Source: Phoronis australis
Lineage: Eukaryota > Phoronida > Phoronidae
NCBI GenBank assembly: GCA_002633005.1
Contig: NMRA01000111.1
Span: forward strand, 655,112-719,111
DNA length: 64,000 bases
Direction: 5' to 3'
Shown: positions 1 to 10,596 of the stretch, in pieces
Numbering within the stretch: the stretch's first letter is position 1
Layout: every line of letters begins with the position of its first letter
Translations under genes and position numbers: made by a program
Notes under the pieces: model-generated
The model's database searches: none
Told to the model about the DNA's origin: nothing
The model's input: the letters and a program-made list of their open reading frames with translations, nothing else

Positions 1-896
1 AAGTCACAAAAAATATCTAATTCTGAATGAGTTCCATCATGTTTCAGAAGCCCTGTATTATACCTGAAGGGCGTGAGCCAAGCATCGTCGTAGGACACTC
101 CAAGTTCAGCTTCAGGGACCGGTAAATCATCCAAAAATTGCACTGAGATCCGAAACTATAGAATCTGCATTACTTGTGACTGTTGTGTTAGTTTTCCCGT
201 CAATGTCACCGTCACTTTTGAGTGCCAATTCCAGCTCGTTTTCACTATCTGAGCCCATGAACACTTCCTCAAGAACACTAGTCAGCAGTCACCTTACCAC
301 GTTGGCACCAGCCAAGATAAAACTTGCGTAAACTTTCAAATATCTCGGAAACAGATAATCACAGCCATATGTTGTAAATCAGAAAAGTGTACAGGAAACT
401 ATGAACTGTGGAATGCGCATGCTCACATATATAAACAGCATACGGGGCTTTCACAATTTCTGAATGAAAAACACCAGTGTCCTGGGGTGAGTACACTCTC
501 CTTGCGCAGCCTAGCCGTAGCTTATTTTAGGCGATTGAGTACACCCGACGCATTTTAATAGGATAATAGGCTTGTCGGCTGACCTCGCCTAGCGCAGGAT
601 AAGGGTTAATGTTGATACATTCTGACAAACGTTGCTACAAAAAAGGTACTTTGTTCAATTTTTGTGTTTTTTGTGCAAAATATAAGATAATTTGAATTAT
701 TTTACTGTTAATTTCCCATTCAGGTGATCTTACACTAAGCTAAAAAAATGGTTGAAATAATTTTGAAATGGTTTTTTGTTTGACTAGCAACTGCTGTTCA
801 AGGCTTGATTAGGTGTCACAAAATGATTCATATTTTTCTAAATTTTAAGTCTCAATTGCTTTCAAGTCATGTTTTGTAACTTATTGCTTCTTAATA
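1..896. other. Left flank, no supported gene
   Basis: No gene can be supported here. On the minus strand, about 82-291, there is a coding-like acidic stretch (rich in Ser, Asp and Glu, then a segment containing LDDLPVPEAELG). It needs a one-base frame change near position 140 to read through. It could be a decayed transposon fragment or chance. The rest is AT-rich sequence up to the left end of the transposon at 897. Confidence 0.4.
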
Positions 897-946
897 AGGC
901 AGATGCGCTGAACTAATGCGCTAGATGGCGCTGACAAACTCGGTGT
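897..946 (+). repeat. Left terminal inverted repeat of the transposon
   Basis: Fifty bases that align to the reverse complement of 7159-7211 with one 3-base gap. The outer 12 bases differ at one position. The inner block reads TAGATGGCGCTGACAAACTC then GGTGT here, against TAGAGGGCGCTCCTAAACCC then GGTGT at the other end. Confidence 0.8.
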
Positions 947-1024
947 CACATTTTCCGTGACTTAGCGAGATTTCTTTACGACGTGTGTGAGGAGTAGGTA
1001 AAAAGAGTTGATTTCTGTTGCAAA

Positions 1025-1231
1025 ATGCCTGGAAGGTGCTGTGTGCCGCTTTGCAACAACGAAAACGGCGGCCACGAGTTTCCAAGGGATGAATCAGTAA
1101 AGAAGTTATGGGTTTTGGCGATCAAAAGAATGGACCCGAAGAAGAAATCCAGGCTCTGGTCTCCGGGGCCCCGAGATGTGGTTTGCCGAGACCACTTCAA
1201 GCCGGACGATTATCGCGAACAAGGGCTTATG
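1025..1231 (+). CDS. THAP zinc-finger exon of the transposase gene
   Basis: The first coding exon of the transposon's plus-strand gene, 69 codons from the ATG at 1025 to a GTATGT donor at 1232. It shows the THAP (C2CH) signature. It starts Met-Pro-Gly-Arg-Cys-Cys, continues with a second cysteine (VPLC), has a central FPRD and Trp, and ends with a Cys-x2-His-Phe pair (VVCRDHF) followed by KPDDY. THAP domains bind DNA and in transposases recognise the element ends. The usual THAP end box (AVPTIF-like) is not in this exon. A plausible equivalent, GVVLSVF, lies at the start of the transposase exon near 2260, so the domain would be completed by splicing. The exact junction is unresolved. Confidence 0.8.
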
Positions 1232-1304
1232 GTATGTCGATCACCTTATGTTAAATGTTTGCAATAGTGTGACGTTCTGCCGGTCGTCAAACGTAACAGG
1301 CAGC

Positions 1305-1520
1305 ATGCCTGAATACAACCAATGTGTTGTCTACAGTTGTAGCAACAGAAGTGGGCCAATAATCAATATGCACGCATTCCCTATGCCGGTGGCAAACTTG
1401 CCGAGCATGGAATCGTTTTGTAAGCTGTACGATTAAGGACTGGAGAGGCCACTCAAAATATTTATCACTCAAAATATTCAAAGATATGCAGCGTGCATTT
1501 TTCTGAAGACTTATGAGAAT
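1305..1520 (+). pseudogene. Decayed second THAP finger
   Basis: About 70 bases after the first THAP exon a second THAP-like start appears: Met-Pro-Glu-Tyr-Asn-Gln-Cys, a CVVYSCSNRSG segment and HAFPMP. It runs into a stop at 1434-1436. Matching downstream pieces, a DW dipeptide near 1438 and ICSVHFSEDL at about 1484-1513, lie in the other two frames. The order C..C, FP, DW, C..HF matches a THAP domain broken by at least two frame changes, so this looks like a relic duplicate finger and not a working exon. Confidence 0.5.
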
Positions 1521-2230
1521 GACATCAGGGCTAAATTCTTCCCTGAGTTTAGACCAATGTAATTTTTTTCCTACGTTATCTTGATTGTAATAAACAGAAC
1601 GTCAGCTCTCTCTGATCCCAAAGGCTTGTTTACCCGAAGCTCTTGGCGAATCTCCTATAGCTGGTCTAAAAGCCGAGTAAATCCACCCAATTGTTTGACA
1701 CTTTTTTACTTTAATCTACCAGTAAATGTGTTGATTTGATGTATGAACTTTCGTTTGTGACGATATTTTTTTCAACATAGAAAAATTTTATTTAGGTTTC
1801 GAGGTTAGGTTGTGTACAAGTGTGTCACTGGTAAATCCAAAATGGTCGACGTCTATTCTCCAATGTCGATAATAAATACGTAATCTATGAAGTTTTGTGA
1901 TTATTTATTTTTTGCGTCTAGTACTGGCAAGTGTATGAAGTGGAAGATGACGTAAAGTAATTTGTTGGCATTAAAACGCGCATGTTTCTACGTACAGGTC
2001 ATTTCAATCTTAGGCCTACTCGCTGATGTCACAGTGGGCACTTGTCCGATATAGCAGTCACAGATCTAGTTTCATCCTCTCACGGCACGGGATTGGTGTT
2101 CTTCTTGATTCAGACATTGAACCTTTTGTAATTACACTAGATTTCTATATAGTGTTCGCATGAATCATGTGGGGCATGTTATTAAACACTTTTCCTATGA
2201 AAGTCACAGCAAATTTTTGTTCTGTTTAAG

Positions 2231-3372
2231 CACTTGGAAGCAGCAAAAGACTGAAACGGGGAGTTGTGCTTTCTGTTTTCCCATTCAAGCAAAACGTTTC
2301 GTCCAACAGAGAAGAGAGACTGCGGAAGAGAACTTCAGAACGAGCTGAGGAGATACAGGAAGATTTTGATCCATTGCTTGTTGGCGCCGATATTGAAATT
2401 GCTTCGGATGTAACACCATCATCGAATAATACTACCACATGTTCGGCAGAAGTACAGTGCAGTTTTCTGACAGATGGCACGAGAGTAGAAAATTATGCAG
2501 ACAACCCAAAGGCAATGAAGTACCTCACAGGATTTGAAAGTTTTGAACACTTTAATATGTTTTTTAACATGCTGGGTCCTGCAGTTAGTCAGCTTGATTA
2601 TTCATCAAAGTCTCTCGACCCTCGAAATGAACGGTTTCTCTGTCTGATAAAGCTTCGCCAAGCAAAAGATGACTATGGGTTGGCTCTCGATTTCAAGATT
2701 AGTCAAAAAACAGTTGGCAATGTGTTTAAAACATGGCTGAGATTTTTGTTTTATGAACTGAAGGACTTGGAGTTGTGGCCAAGCAGGGAGCTCATTAATC
2801 ACCATTTCCCTAAGCACTTCAAGAAGATGTTTCCATCCACTAGAGTCATTTTGGATGCGACTGAGGTACCCATTGAACGAAGTTCCAATTGCAATGTACA
2901 ACGAGCGACATGGTCCTCATACAAGAACACCAATACGCTCAAGACCATGATTGGTGTCACACCACGAGGTTGCGTTTCTTATGTAAGTGACTCGTATGGT
3001 GGTTCTATCAGTGATCGACAAATTATAGAGACAGGACCATTGATCACCACTCCAAATATGTTCGAGAAAGGCGACAGCATTCTTGCTGATCGTGGTATAA
3101 TGGTTCAGGATTGTTTTGCAAATAAAGATGTGAAAGTCAACACGCCAATGCCTCTTAAAGGCATTAATCAGTTTGAGGCAGCTACTGTTGTCCGTGACAG
3201 ACGGATTGCTTCAAAACGTATTCACGTGGAGCGTGTTATAGGCTATGCAAAAACCTATAAGATTTTGAAAAGGAAATTGCCTATTTCCTATATGCACCTT
3301 GGGTCCATGATTGTTTATGTTGTATTCATGCTTATCAATTATAGACCAAGTATTGTTAGCAGAAATGCATAA
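2231..3372 (+). CDS. DDE transposase (DDE_Tnp_4 / THAP-associated type)
   Basis: The long exon of the transposase gene, open from about 2230 to the TAA at 3370-3372. It catalyses cut-and-paste movement of the element. Counting residues from 2266, an N-terminal acidic linker is followed by a helix-turn-helix of the HTH_Tnp_4 kind (LCLIKLRQAKDDYGLALDF, then ISQKTVGNVFKTWL). The catalytic core follows: Asp197 in ILDATEVPIER, Asp275 in SILADRGI and Glu322 in RIHVERVIGYAKTYKIL, the usual DDE triad spacing for this family. A YGGSISDRQ segment lies between the first two. No Met begins this exon, so it must be joined to an upstream exon. A good acceptor ends at 2230, but phase does not match the donor at 1232. 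The core itself has no internal stop. Confidence 0.85.
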
Positions 3373-3714
3373 ACTGAATAATTGCAGCTTTGTGTGCATG
3401 TCCTGCATTCCTTGACTTAGTTGAAAATTTTCAATACACGAGTACTTTGTAGTGATCAGTATCAGAGTGTTATGCAGTGAATAATTGTAACACTTCACTT
3501 CTTGTCTTTGAAAAGCATGTTCCTGTGTAAATATGATATGGAAGCTTGAATTCGAATAGAAAGTCCTGTACTTTTATTAACTAATATCTCATCGTACTTT
3601 TCAAAATGCACTTTGCAAGCATGTTTCCACAGAACAGTTCGACAAAACTAGACGACTGAGACAATATTTCAGCAATGTTTTGTGAACTCTGGTCAGTACA
3701 ACATAGTTACATGG

Positions 3715-6700
3715 TTACAACGTTGATGCAATGTAAGGCACATCTATCACTTTATAAAATGCTTTCAACTTAGGGATCAAACTGAGTTCGCAATATTCAC
3801 AATCATAAGGCACTTCAATAACTTTGAAGTCCTTAAATGTAAAAACAACAAAATGACAGAGACTCTTTTTGGTAATGTGTAGCTGTCCTTGAACCTGTGC
3901 AAAGTACTTGTGACTGCGTTTCAATGACATGCAACCATCTGTCTTCTGCAGGAACCTGAACTCTTTGCCTGGCTCAAGCATAAGTTCTCTGCCGCTGTAG
4001 GGGCACTTGACCTCAACCACGCTGTCTGAGGTTACACCATCAGGTGACGCTGCTAAGAAATTGCAGTTTGAATCGATCACCAATCCTGATGGTCTCACCT
4101 TCATCTTGAACAACTGTAAATATACGATGTATAAAAATGAATACTGTATTTAAGGGTGTTCGACACAGTTTGCCAAAAAGCTGCAAAGCAGTCGTTTTAA
4201 GACATCAACTAAGATATAACACCCTTTACATTTACTGTGATTGAGTCGAACTTATTTTCTGAAAACAGGAGACCCTCACACTTACCTTTTCAAATTTTTC
4301 GATGGCAATCTTTTCATACGTCAAACCATGTGATGTTGCCGCAGTGCTGATTGGGTTACATGTAACCAGAGATTTGCAGATGTTGCGGCGTGCCGTTAAG
4401 GAACATATTTCCCCGAACCTTGATGCAGTCAGGCGCCACTCTCGTTCATCAAACCAAAGCTGACAAGTAGACTGTTTCTTAGTCTTGGATTCTATAGAGG
4501 CTGCCTCATCCTTAGTCACCTGAAAGTAATAGAAACTTGTAGTAAGAAGGTAAATGCAGGTACACAAGTTAGCGTTCCTGGTAACGAATTTAAGTCCATG
4601 TCCTTTTTTAATGTACAGATGTTGTCTCTAACTGTGTTACTTGCAATTTCGGCAAAGGTTAATATGTACAAGTCGAAATGTCATCTGAATCGAAGTTAGC
4701 CACCCTTTGGTGGCACCGTGTTGAAATTTGCATGAGTTGATTATTCAAAATGCAAATTGTGCAAAGTACTGTGTTAAGAACTATTACCTTAACTGCATTA
4801 AAAACCACCTGTTCTGTCAATGGCCTCTTTAAATAGCGGTGGTCTATACTGGCTGCCTGAAGATTAGTGCCTTCTGTCAGGTACCTCGCTGCAATGTCGA
4901 TGTTGTTGTTTGAGCAGAAATTGACGAGGATGCTACGCATATTCTCAAAGCGCCCCTCCCTCTGCACAAGATGAGCAGGTCTAGGATCAGCCAGTTCGAG
5001 CTCGCGCCCTCGGAAAAGTTTTTGGGCCTTGACTGGAGATCCTGAAGAATAGTAAAATTATGTGGTCAGCCATAAGTTACACATAATATGAAAGTATTTT
5101 AAACGTTAAAATGTGATATAATACTGTTCAAATTCGCTAGAGCTGATACATTTTGGTCTCAAGAAAAAAACAGAACTTGACGTTCGGCTACGTACACGTC
5201 CACCAAATATTAAAAAAATTTCCCTTTCAAGTGCCCACGTTTTGTTGCATTAAGACCAGTCCATTGATTTTTAACTTGCCCCTTAATGCCCTAGGCTTTA
5301 ACCTGAATGGATACTGTACTATGGTTAAATATAAACGACTGCAAATCATTGACATTATTTACTATAAGATTTCATTAATTTTATGTTCAGTGCGCAACTG
5401 TTTGCGTAGTTTAATTAAAATGCAATTAAAGTAAATTTGGTTTTCACAAAAAACATAACAGCTGAGATACCTGCGAATTTTTTGCTTGGGCGATGAAAAG
5501 TCTGTAGTTTGTCTGTGCACGAAGAATTGAGGTTACCGATACTACCACTTTTTCGAATGTCTGCTATGCAGAACAGAAGGGCTGCTATGTGTTTGCAGGT
5601 TGCAAATGGGCCTTTTCCGGCTGGGCATTCGCAGTGACCATTGGTGACTTCCCCTCTGGAGCTGAGTTTGACTTTCAGAGAATAACCAACCTGAGAACAG
5701 ATATGACCATAGTTTTAAACAAAACATATCAGCAAATGAAATACACTAAATATTAGATTTCAAGGTATTCACAGTGGCATATCATGGGTGGTGCAGCACT
5801 GAAAAAGTGGGGGGGGGGTAAAGCCCCCACAGCCCCCCCTGTGGTACACCGCCCGTGCATATCTAGTTACGAGGCATCATTCAAATTTAAATAATAGCAT
5901 TATGTGAACTCCCTCCTTGTCTGGCTGTTACTGTGTACAAAGCAAGTAGACCTGGTATAACCATAACTCATAAGAAATAACCTTCTTGCGAAGTCTGAGT
6001 ACTGTAAGTACGGTATTTACAAAGCAAGCCCTCGGAAAGTTACAATCATTCAAGTAAGATGATACATACCATAACTGCTCAGGAGTAAATACACACCCTT
6101 GAATTTTAAGAAATTTCACCATCTTTTGTTGCTTTGGTTTGACTGTTTACTGCATCAATTTATTAATGAACTTTATGGATGTTAACTGAAATGGGTACAC
6201 TATTCATACAAGTTGAATCTGGAATTTAGATAAATAACTCACCCCTTTCATGGAAGCTCCACAAATACCAGACAGGAAGACACTGCCATCTGGACTTTCG
6301 ACAAAGCTACAGGCATCAAGACGATTGGAGTCTAATAACAGTTTCCCCTTTCTCACTGCCTGAGTATTTGCTGAGGCTTGCATGTCCATCATCATTTTTA
6401 GCGTTAAGTACCCATTGATGTGGTGCTCAGTGTCTGGTGGCACATGTACCAAGTTGTCGTTAGTCAGCTGCTTGAAGCCACACTTAAGCCACTCAGGCAC
6501 TGTGTTGATGTCAATAATATTGACAACTTGGTCTTGAAAATTGTTATTCCTGTCATATGCTTGCAGTCTACAAAAATCAAATAAAAAGCAATTTCTATTT
6601 TAATGTAATTTCAAAATACCTGTTTCAGTCAGAATTCATTTGGCAACATGAAAGACTGAACAAAAACCGAATGCTTTTCATATGTTGCTACGCCGAGGCA

Positions 6701-7131
6701 GAGCCTGAGCCTGTCTAAGGAGCCTGGTTGAACATGAAGTACTTCGCTCACTTATTGCACGCCATTCGCGGAATTGTGACACAACCCGGCAATTCAGAAA
6801 AAAAAATATCAAAAGGATAATATAAAATCAGAAGCAAAACCAAAAAAATCGTCTCAGGTACAAGCTGAAGCCGAATTCTCGGACACGGTATTAGCATGCA
6901 GACGAGGCTGAAAGAACACCATATTTAAATGGCACGACACAAAGGCGGGTGATTATTCTAGGCTTTTAGATATAAAATAAGGTTAGAAACTCTAAAAAAT
7001 TAATAAATTCAATATCAGAAACAATCATCTCACCTTTCTATCAATTCGATCTTTCTTCCTGAGGTCCTTGCTCCCCGTCTGGCCAATTCTTTTCGCAGCT
7101 CAACACACGTCAAGCCCCAGTAAGAATCCAT
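3715..7131 (-). CDS. SAP / SWIM zinc finger / YqaJ-nuclease protein of the transposon
   Basis: Six exons join in phase into a 509-residue protein: 7131-7034, 6567-6243, 5690-5471, 5041-4788, 4519-4286, 4113-3715 (stop TAA at 3717-3715). All junctions are GT-AG. Exon 1 encodes a SAP-like DNA-binding helix pair (LTCVELRKELARRGARTSG, then RKIELIER). Exon 3 holds a SWIM zinc finger, CECPAGKGPFATCKH. Exons 5-6 hold a YqaJ-type PD-(D/E)XK nuclease: WRLTASRFG, AASPDG, VEVKCP and FAQVQGQL, which supply the expected acidic and Lys active-site residues and the Gln-rich helix. YqaJ/lambda-exonuclease folds act on DNA ends. In ISL2EU elements such a protein accompanies the transposase, though its exact role is unclear. 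The reading frame is intact. Gene is antiparallel to the transposase, and the two 3' ends lie 342 bp apart (tail to tail). Confidence 0.85.
5772..5860. repeat. G/C-run hairpin within a YqaJ-gene intron
   Basis: The intron between exons 2 and 3 (5691-6242) contains a run of ten G followed by complementary C runs (GCCCCCACAGCCCCCCCTGTG). It lies in a segment that begins CAGTGGCATATCATGGGTGG. This resembles the ends of hAT-like MITEs seen in many invertebrate genomes, and may be a nested insertion. Support is limited to the short motif and the foldback potential. Confidence 0.35.
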
Positions 7132-7158
7132 TGCCAAGCGTGTTTGACCTAATTTCGT

Positions 7159-7211
7159 ACACCGGGTTTAGGAGCGCCCTCTACTAACATTGAATGACGG
7201 CGCATCTACCT
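7159..7211 (-). repeat. Right terminal inverted repeat of the transposon
   Basis: The reverse complement starts AGGTAGATGCGC and contains the block TAGAGGGCGCTCC and AAACCCGGTGT. It matches the left end and is followed outside by TA at 7212-7213. The YqaJ start codon (7131) is 28 bases inside this repeat, so the end may also carry that gene's promoter. Confidence 0.8.
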
Positions 7212-7213
7212 TA

Positions 7214-8796
7214 TTCAGGTTATCAAGTCAACAATATGAATAATCTTAATTTGAGAAATAAGTTATGTTGGATTGTGAAGCTTCAAGCCTCCAATTCTTG
7301 TTCCTTGCAACTTCATATTTTTTAATCATGCTTGTCAAATTCTGGTGTAAGGAAACACTATTCGGTCACCATGGTAATAGTTACATGTATGTCCACTTTC
7401 ATATCGTAAAAACTTTTACTGTTGAATAGTGTTTGTAATGCTAAATGTTGTAAAGTATTGTGCATTTTAAGTTACTTATTATGTTAAAAGGTTGAATCAT
7501 TTTGGCTTAATGAATAAAAAATGATAACATTTTGTATTGGACTTGTCATACTTATGTGCTCGAACGAGCCCCCTATTTGGAGAAATGGAAAAAGGTCTGC
7601 CTCACTCAGATAAGCACGAAAATTAGAATACGAGACGATATTCCACTAGAAGACAGGAAGTACCGAAATTTAGCGTCTGCAATTCATAGCTCTGAACATA
7701 CCCAGTGAATCTTATAGTAAAAGGTAAACATTCCCAAAAACTCCAGCCCCCCATTTTTTAAGCTTGGTGCGCTCATACAAAGTCTGGGAAAATCTCTGTT
7801 GAAAGCCAACAACTTTGCACAGTTCTCCAGAAGTACCCAAGTTCTAAATAAACCTCGTTTGAGCGAGCGCTGTGGCCAGCGACCAGGTAGGCCTAAGGGT
7901 AGCCTTGGCCCAAAGCTTTATGGGCCTACTAACAAGCTAACTGTATTTTGACGGTAGTCTTCATACTGGTAACTGGCACTGAGGCTAGCTAATGGCTGCC
8001 GCGGCAGTGTGACTTAGGATTAACCAGCCCATAATTTTATGCAAGTGTCTGAAACTACCTTTGAATATATACAGCATTTATGATTTGAACATTTTACTTC
8101 AGACAAAACAGCTTGCAACCACATGCATTTACCGTTCGCCAGTGTCTTATCTCGATCCGCACCGGATCCAATAGGCTGCGGTCCCGAGTCCGGCAAAAAT
8201 AATTTCTGTCAAAATTTATTCGCCACATTTCTTCAGCAAATTCCATAAAATTGTCCTTATTTTGATTTTATTAAAATTAAGGCGCGCTGTCCATTATTTT
8301 ATCCCCGTTTTCAGGCTGGTAACAGGCCCTCGTCCATTCACACTGACGGCGTTTTCTTAGCCTGGGTTCCCGAATGAATTGTACTTCCGGGTTCGTGGCA
8401 AGTACAAAATGGCGGTGGTTCTTCGGGTGTGAATTGTGAGTGGCGCGTTTTTTCGAGTACGGATCGTGTACTAGTTATGGGGTTGATACTTCTTGGATCC
8501 TTATAACATCCTCTAACCATGTTGTTAGAGTTAACAGGGTGTGAGACCAGGACTTTAATGGTTAGGGATATGCCAGAATTTTCAGGACTGGTCCTTCTGA
8601 TCAGCTTTTACCAGTATGAAAGAGAACCCAGTGCCAGAGTTGGACACAGCTGTGATGATGGCATTGTCCAGTTGGAGCAAACCACAATTACCTAAATGTA
8701 ATTACATGTGGAGAATTTCTGGCTTACACTGGTTAGGGCTCCAATTCCCTAAGTCCTAGACAACTTTTGCAATTGGTATTCAGTGCGCCCTTTGTG
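7214..8796. other. Intergenic, no gene seen
   Basis: AT-rich DNA with no convincing coding exon. A more GC-balanced stretch at 8330-8520 contains CpG dinucleotides and an ATG near 8409 followed by a possible GTGAG donor. It could be an untranslated first exon or promoter region for the downstream TNIP-like gene, but nothing in the sequence proves it. Confidence 0.35.
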
Positions 8797-10336
8797 TTGA
8801 TGTAGATCTGAGCTAATGAAGAGGAATGTAATAACAAGCACTACTTTCTTAACAATGGTGGTTGTTATACCCAAATAGGTTCTCTCTGGCATTTACACAG
8901 AGTTAAAGCCTAGTTGCAATGTGGAGAGTAGTTTTATAACCCTCTTAAATTTTAGATATCACAAAAAGACTAAAACGTTAATTTGCGTTGATCTTGACAA
9001 ACGACCATTTTCCAATGGAACGTTGGTTTTAAATATGTTTCACACCTGTTTTCATTACTTTTTATTCAAATCTCATGTCTTCTTTTTTCCATACCGGTTA
9101 GGGTTGCTATCTTTTTATTGTGTTTTTAAACGAAGTATCAAAACATTAACTTAGAATCAGTTAATTGTAAATCCATCCCTGATTTTTCCAGATTATAGCT
9201 ACACCAAACATGTCACAGCAAACAAAATTACACCTGTCATTACTTCAAGTTCAATGTTTATTAGAAATCAAATCATAAAAGTTATACAAAAGTGCAGATA
9301 TGGTGCTAGCCAAACTGAAGATTTGGAACCTCTGGACAATTTTGCTTGCAGTAACTACATAATTATTTTAGCTTTTCCTCAGTCATAAAAAATGAAATCA
9401 CAGCTCTTGCCCACCAACCAACCTCATCCACTGCTTGTACTCTCTCGTTGACTACAAAGCTATCCATCTTCTTGTCTTTACATGTGTTCCATTACAACTA
9501 CATTCGAATTTCCGCGAATAAAAGTGATCCGGTTAGTGCACTACTCCTTGAGTAAAGTAGTTCGGTATGCCCTGGACCATAAGCGATGTTTTAAAAGTTA
9601 TTGACATCTAATTTAGTAACTGTGTTGTTTATAGATGTTTCAATGTAGCTAAGATGTATATTAAAAGAACAATCCACGTGATATTGTTAACTCTGATCAG
9701 CATTTGAAAATCCACCGAGTATATCAATATGCACAGTCATTTATCTTCAATCGTACACAATGTTCGTAGTTTTTGGCTTAATAGTTCTTCGATTTTTAAA
9801 AATCGAAAACCAAACGTGGTTGTTTTTCCATCTGAATACCGCTGTGGTATTTGTTTTTAACGAAAATTGTTGGTTAATGCATTTTGAAAATTCGGCAGTA
9901 TATACAGGCAGAGATGTTTACTACAGTTTATGACCGGGTAATTACACTTAATGGGGTCTTGCTTGCACCGGACAATGCGGTCATCGCAACTGAGTCCGAC
10001 TATGTCGCCGCGCTCTCTTTGATCCTGGTAAAAGCCGCTGAGAAGGACGAGCGGTGAAAAGTCACACATATCTTTAGTAAAGCGTGACTTTCGTGTAAGC
10101 GCATTATTCACGGCATGTACCCGGCCATAAACTGTACGGAAGTTAACATCTCTGCCTGTACATACCCGTGAATTTTCTAAATGCTTAAATCAATAATTTT
10201 CATTAGCAATAAACATCACGGCAGCATTCAGCTGAAAAAGAATTTGAGTGTAATAAGAACCACCATTGTTGAAAAAGTAGTGCTAGCAATTATCTTTCAC
10301 TTCATTAGCTTAGATCTACATGAATACAAATAGGTC
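8797..10336. repeat. Foldback element with long inverted arms
   Basis: Two nested inverted pairs are visible. The outer pair is 8797-8880 against 10243-10336 (shared GATGTAGATCT, GCTAATGAAG, ACAATGGTGGTT). The inner pair is about 9822-9948 against 10118-10235 (shared TACAGGCAGAGATGTT, GAAAATTC, CCGGGTA). A second, reverse-oriented partial copy occurs at about 43740-44460, so this is an interspersed family. It lies directly upstream of the first TNIP coding exon. No transposase is encoded, so it is a non-autonomous element. Confidence 0.7.
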
Positions 10337-10596
10337 CTGCTAAATACTGGCATGTACTGACAAACTTTGGGCATGGACTTTTTCATATTGTATAAGGGCA
10401 GTTTGTTTTATGTTTGTTCTACTTCTTTCTTAACTTTTCTCTATAATCATTAATGGTTGTACGGAACAAGTGTAATGTTATTAAATTGCACAGTGTATGT
10501 TAATAATCTTTTTTGTAACCGAACAACTTATTCCTGAGGTCAGTATGTGTTTTCATATTTAAACCAATTATTTCAGATTGAAGAAAAATTACCATC

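Larger units (their letters stand above)
897..7211. mobile_element. ISL2EU/IS4EU-like DNA transposon, apparently full length
   Basis: A 6315-bp element bounded by related inverted ends that begin AGGCAGATGCGC on the left and AGGTAGATGCGC on the right, read inward. Both ends are flanked by the dinucleotide TA (895-896 and 7212-7213), a candidate target-site duplication. Inside are two divergently arranged coding units. The plus strand has a THAP zinc finger and a DDE_Tnp_4-type transposase. The minus strand has a SAP/SWIM/YqaJ-nuclease protein in six exons. From family knowledge, pairing a THAP/DDE transposase with a YqaJ protein is the hallmark of the ISL2EU (IS4EU) superfamily. Assignment rests on gene content and ends, without a database search. 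Both the transposase core and the YqaJ gene read through without stops, so the insertion is either young or maintained. Confidence 0.85.

Noticed and set aside
82-291. Acidic coding-like stretch on the minus strand
   Set aside because: It needs a frame change, has no recognised domain and is cut by the window edge; kept only as a remark on the flank.
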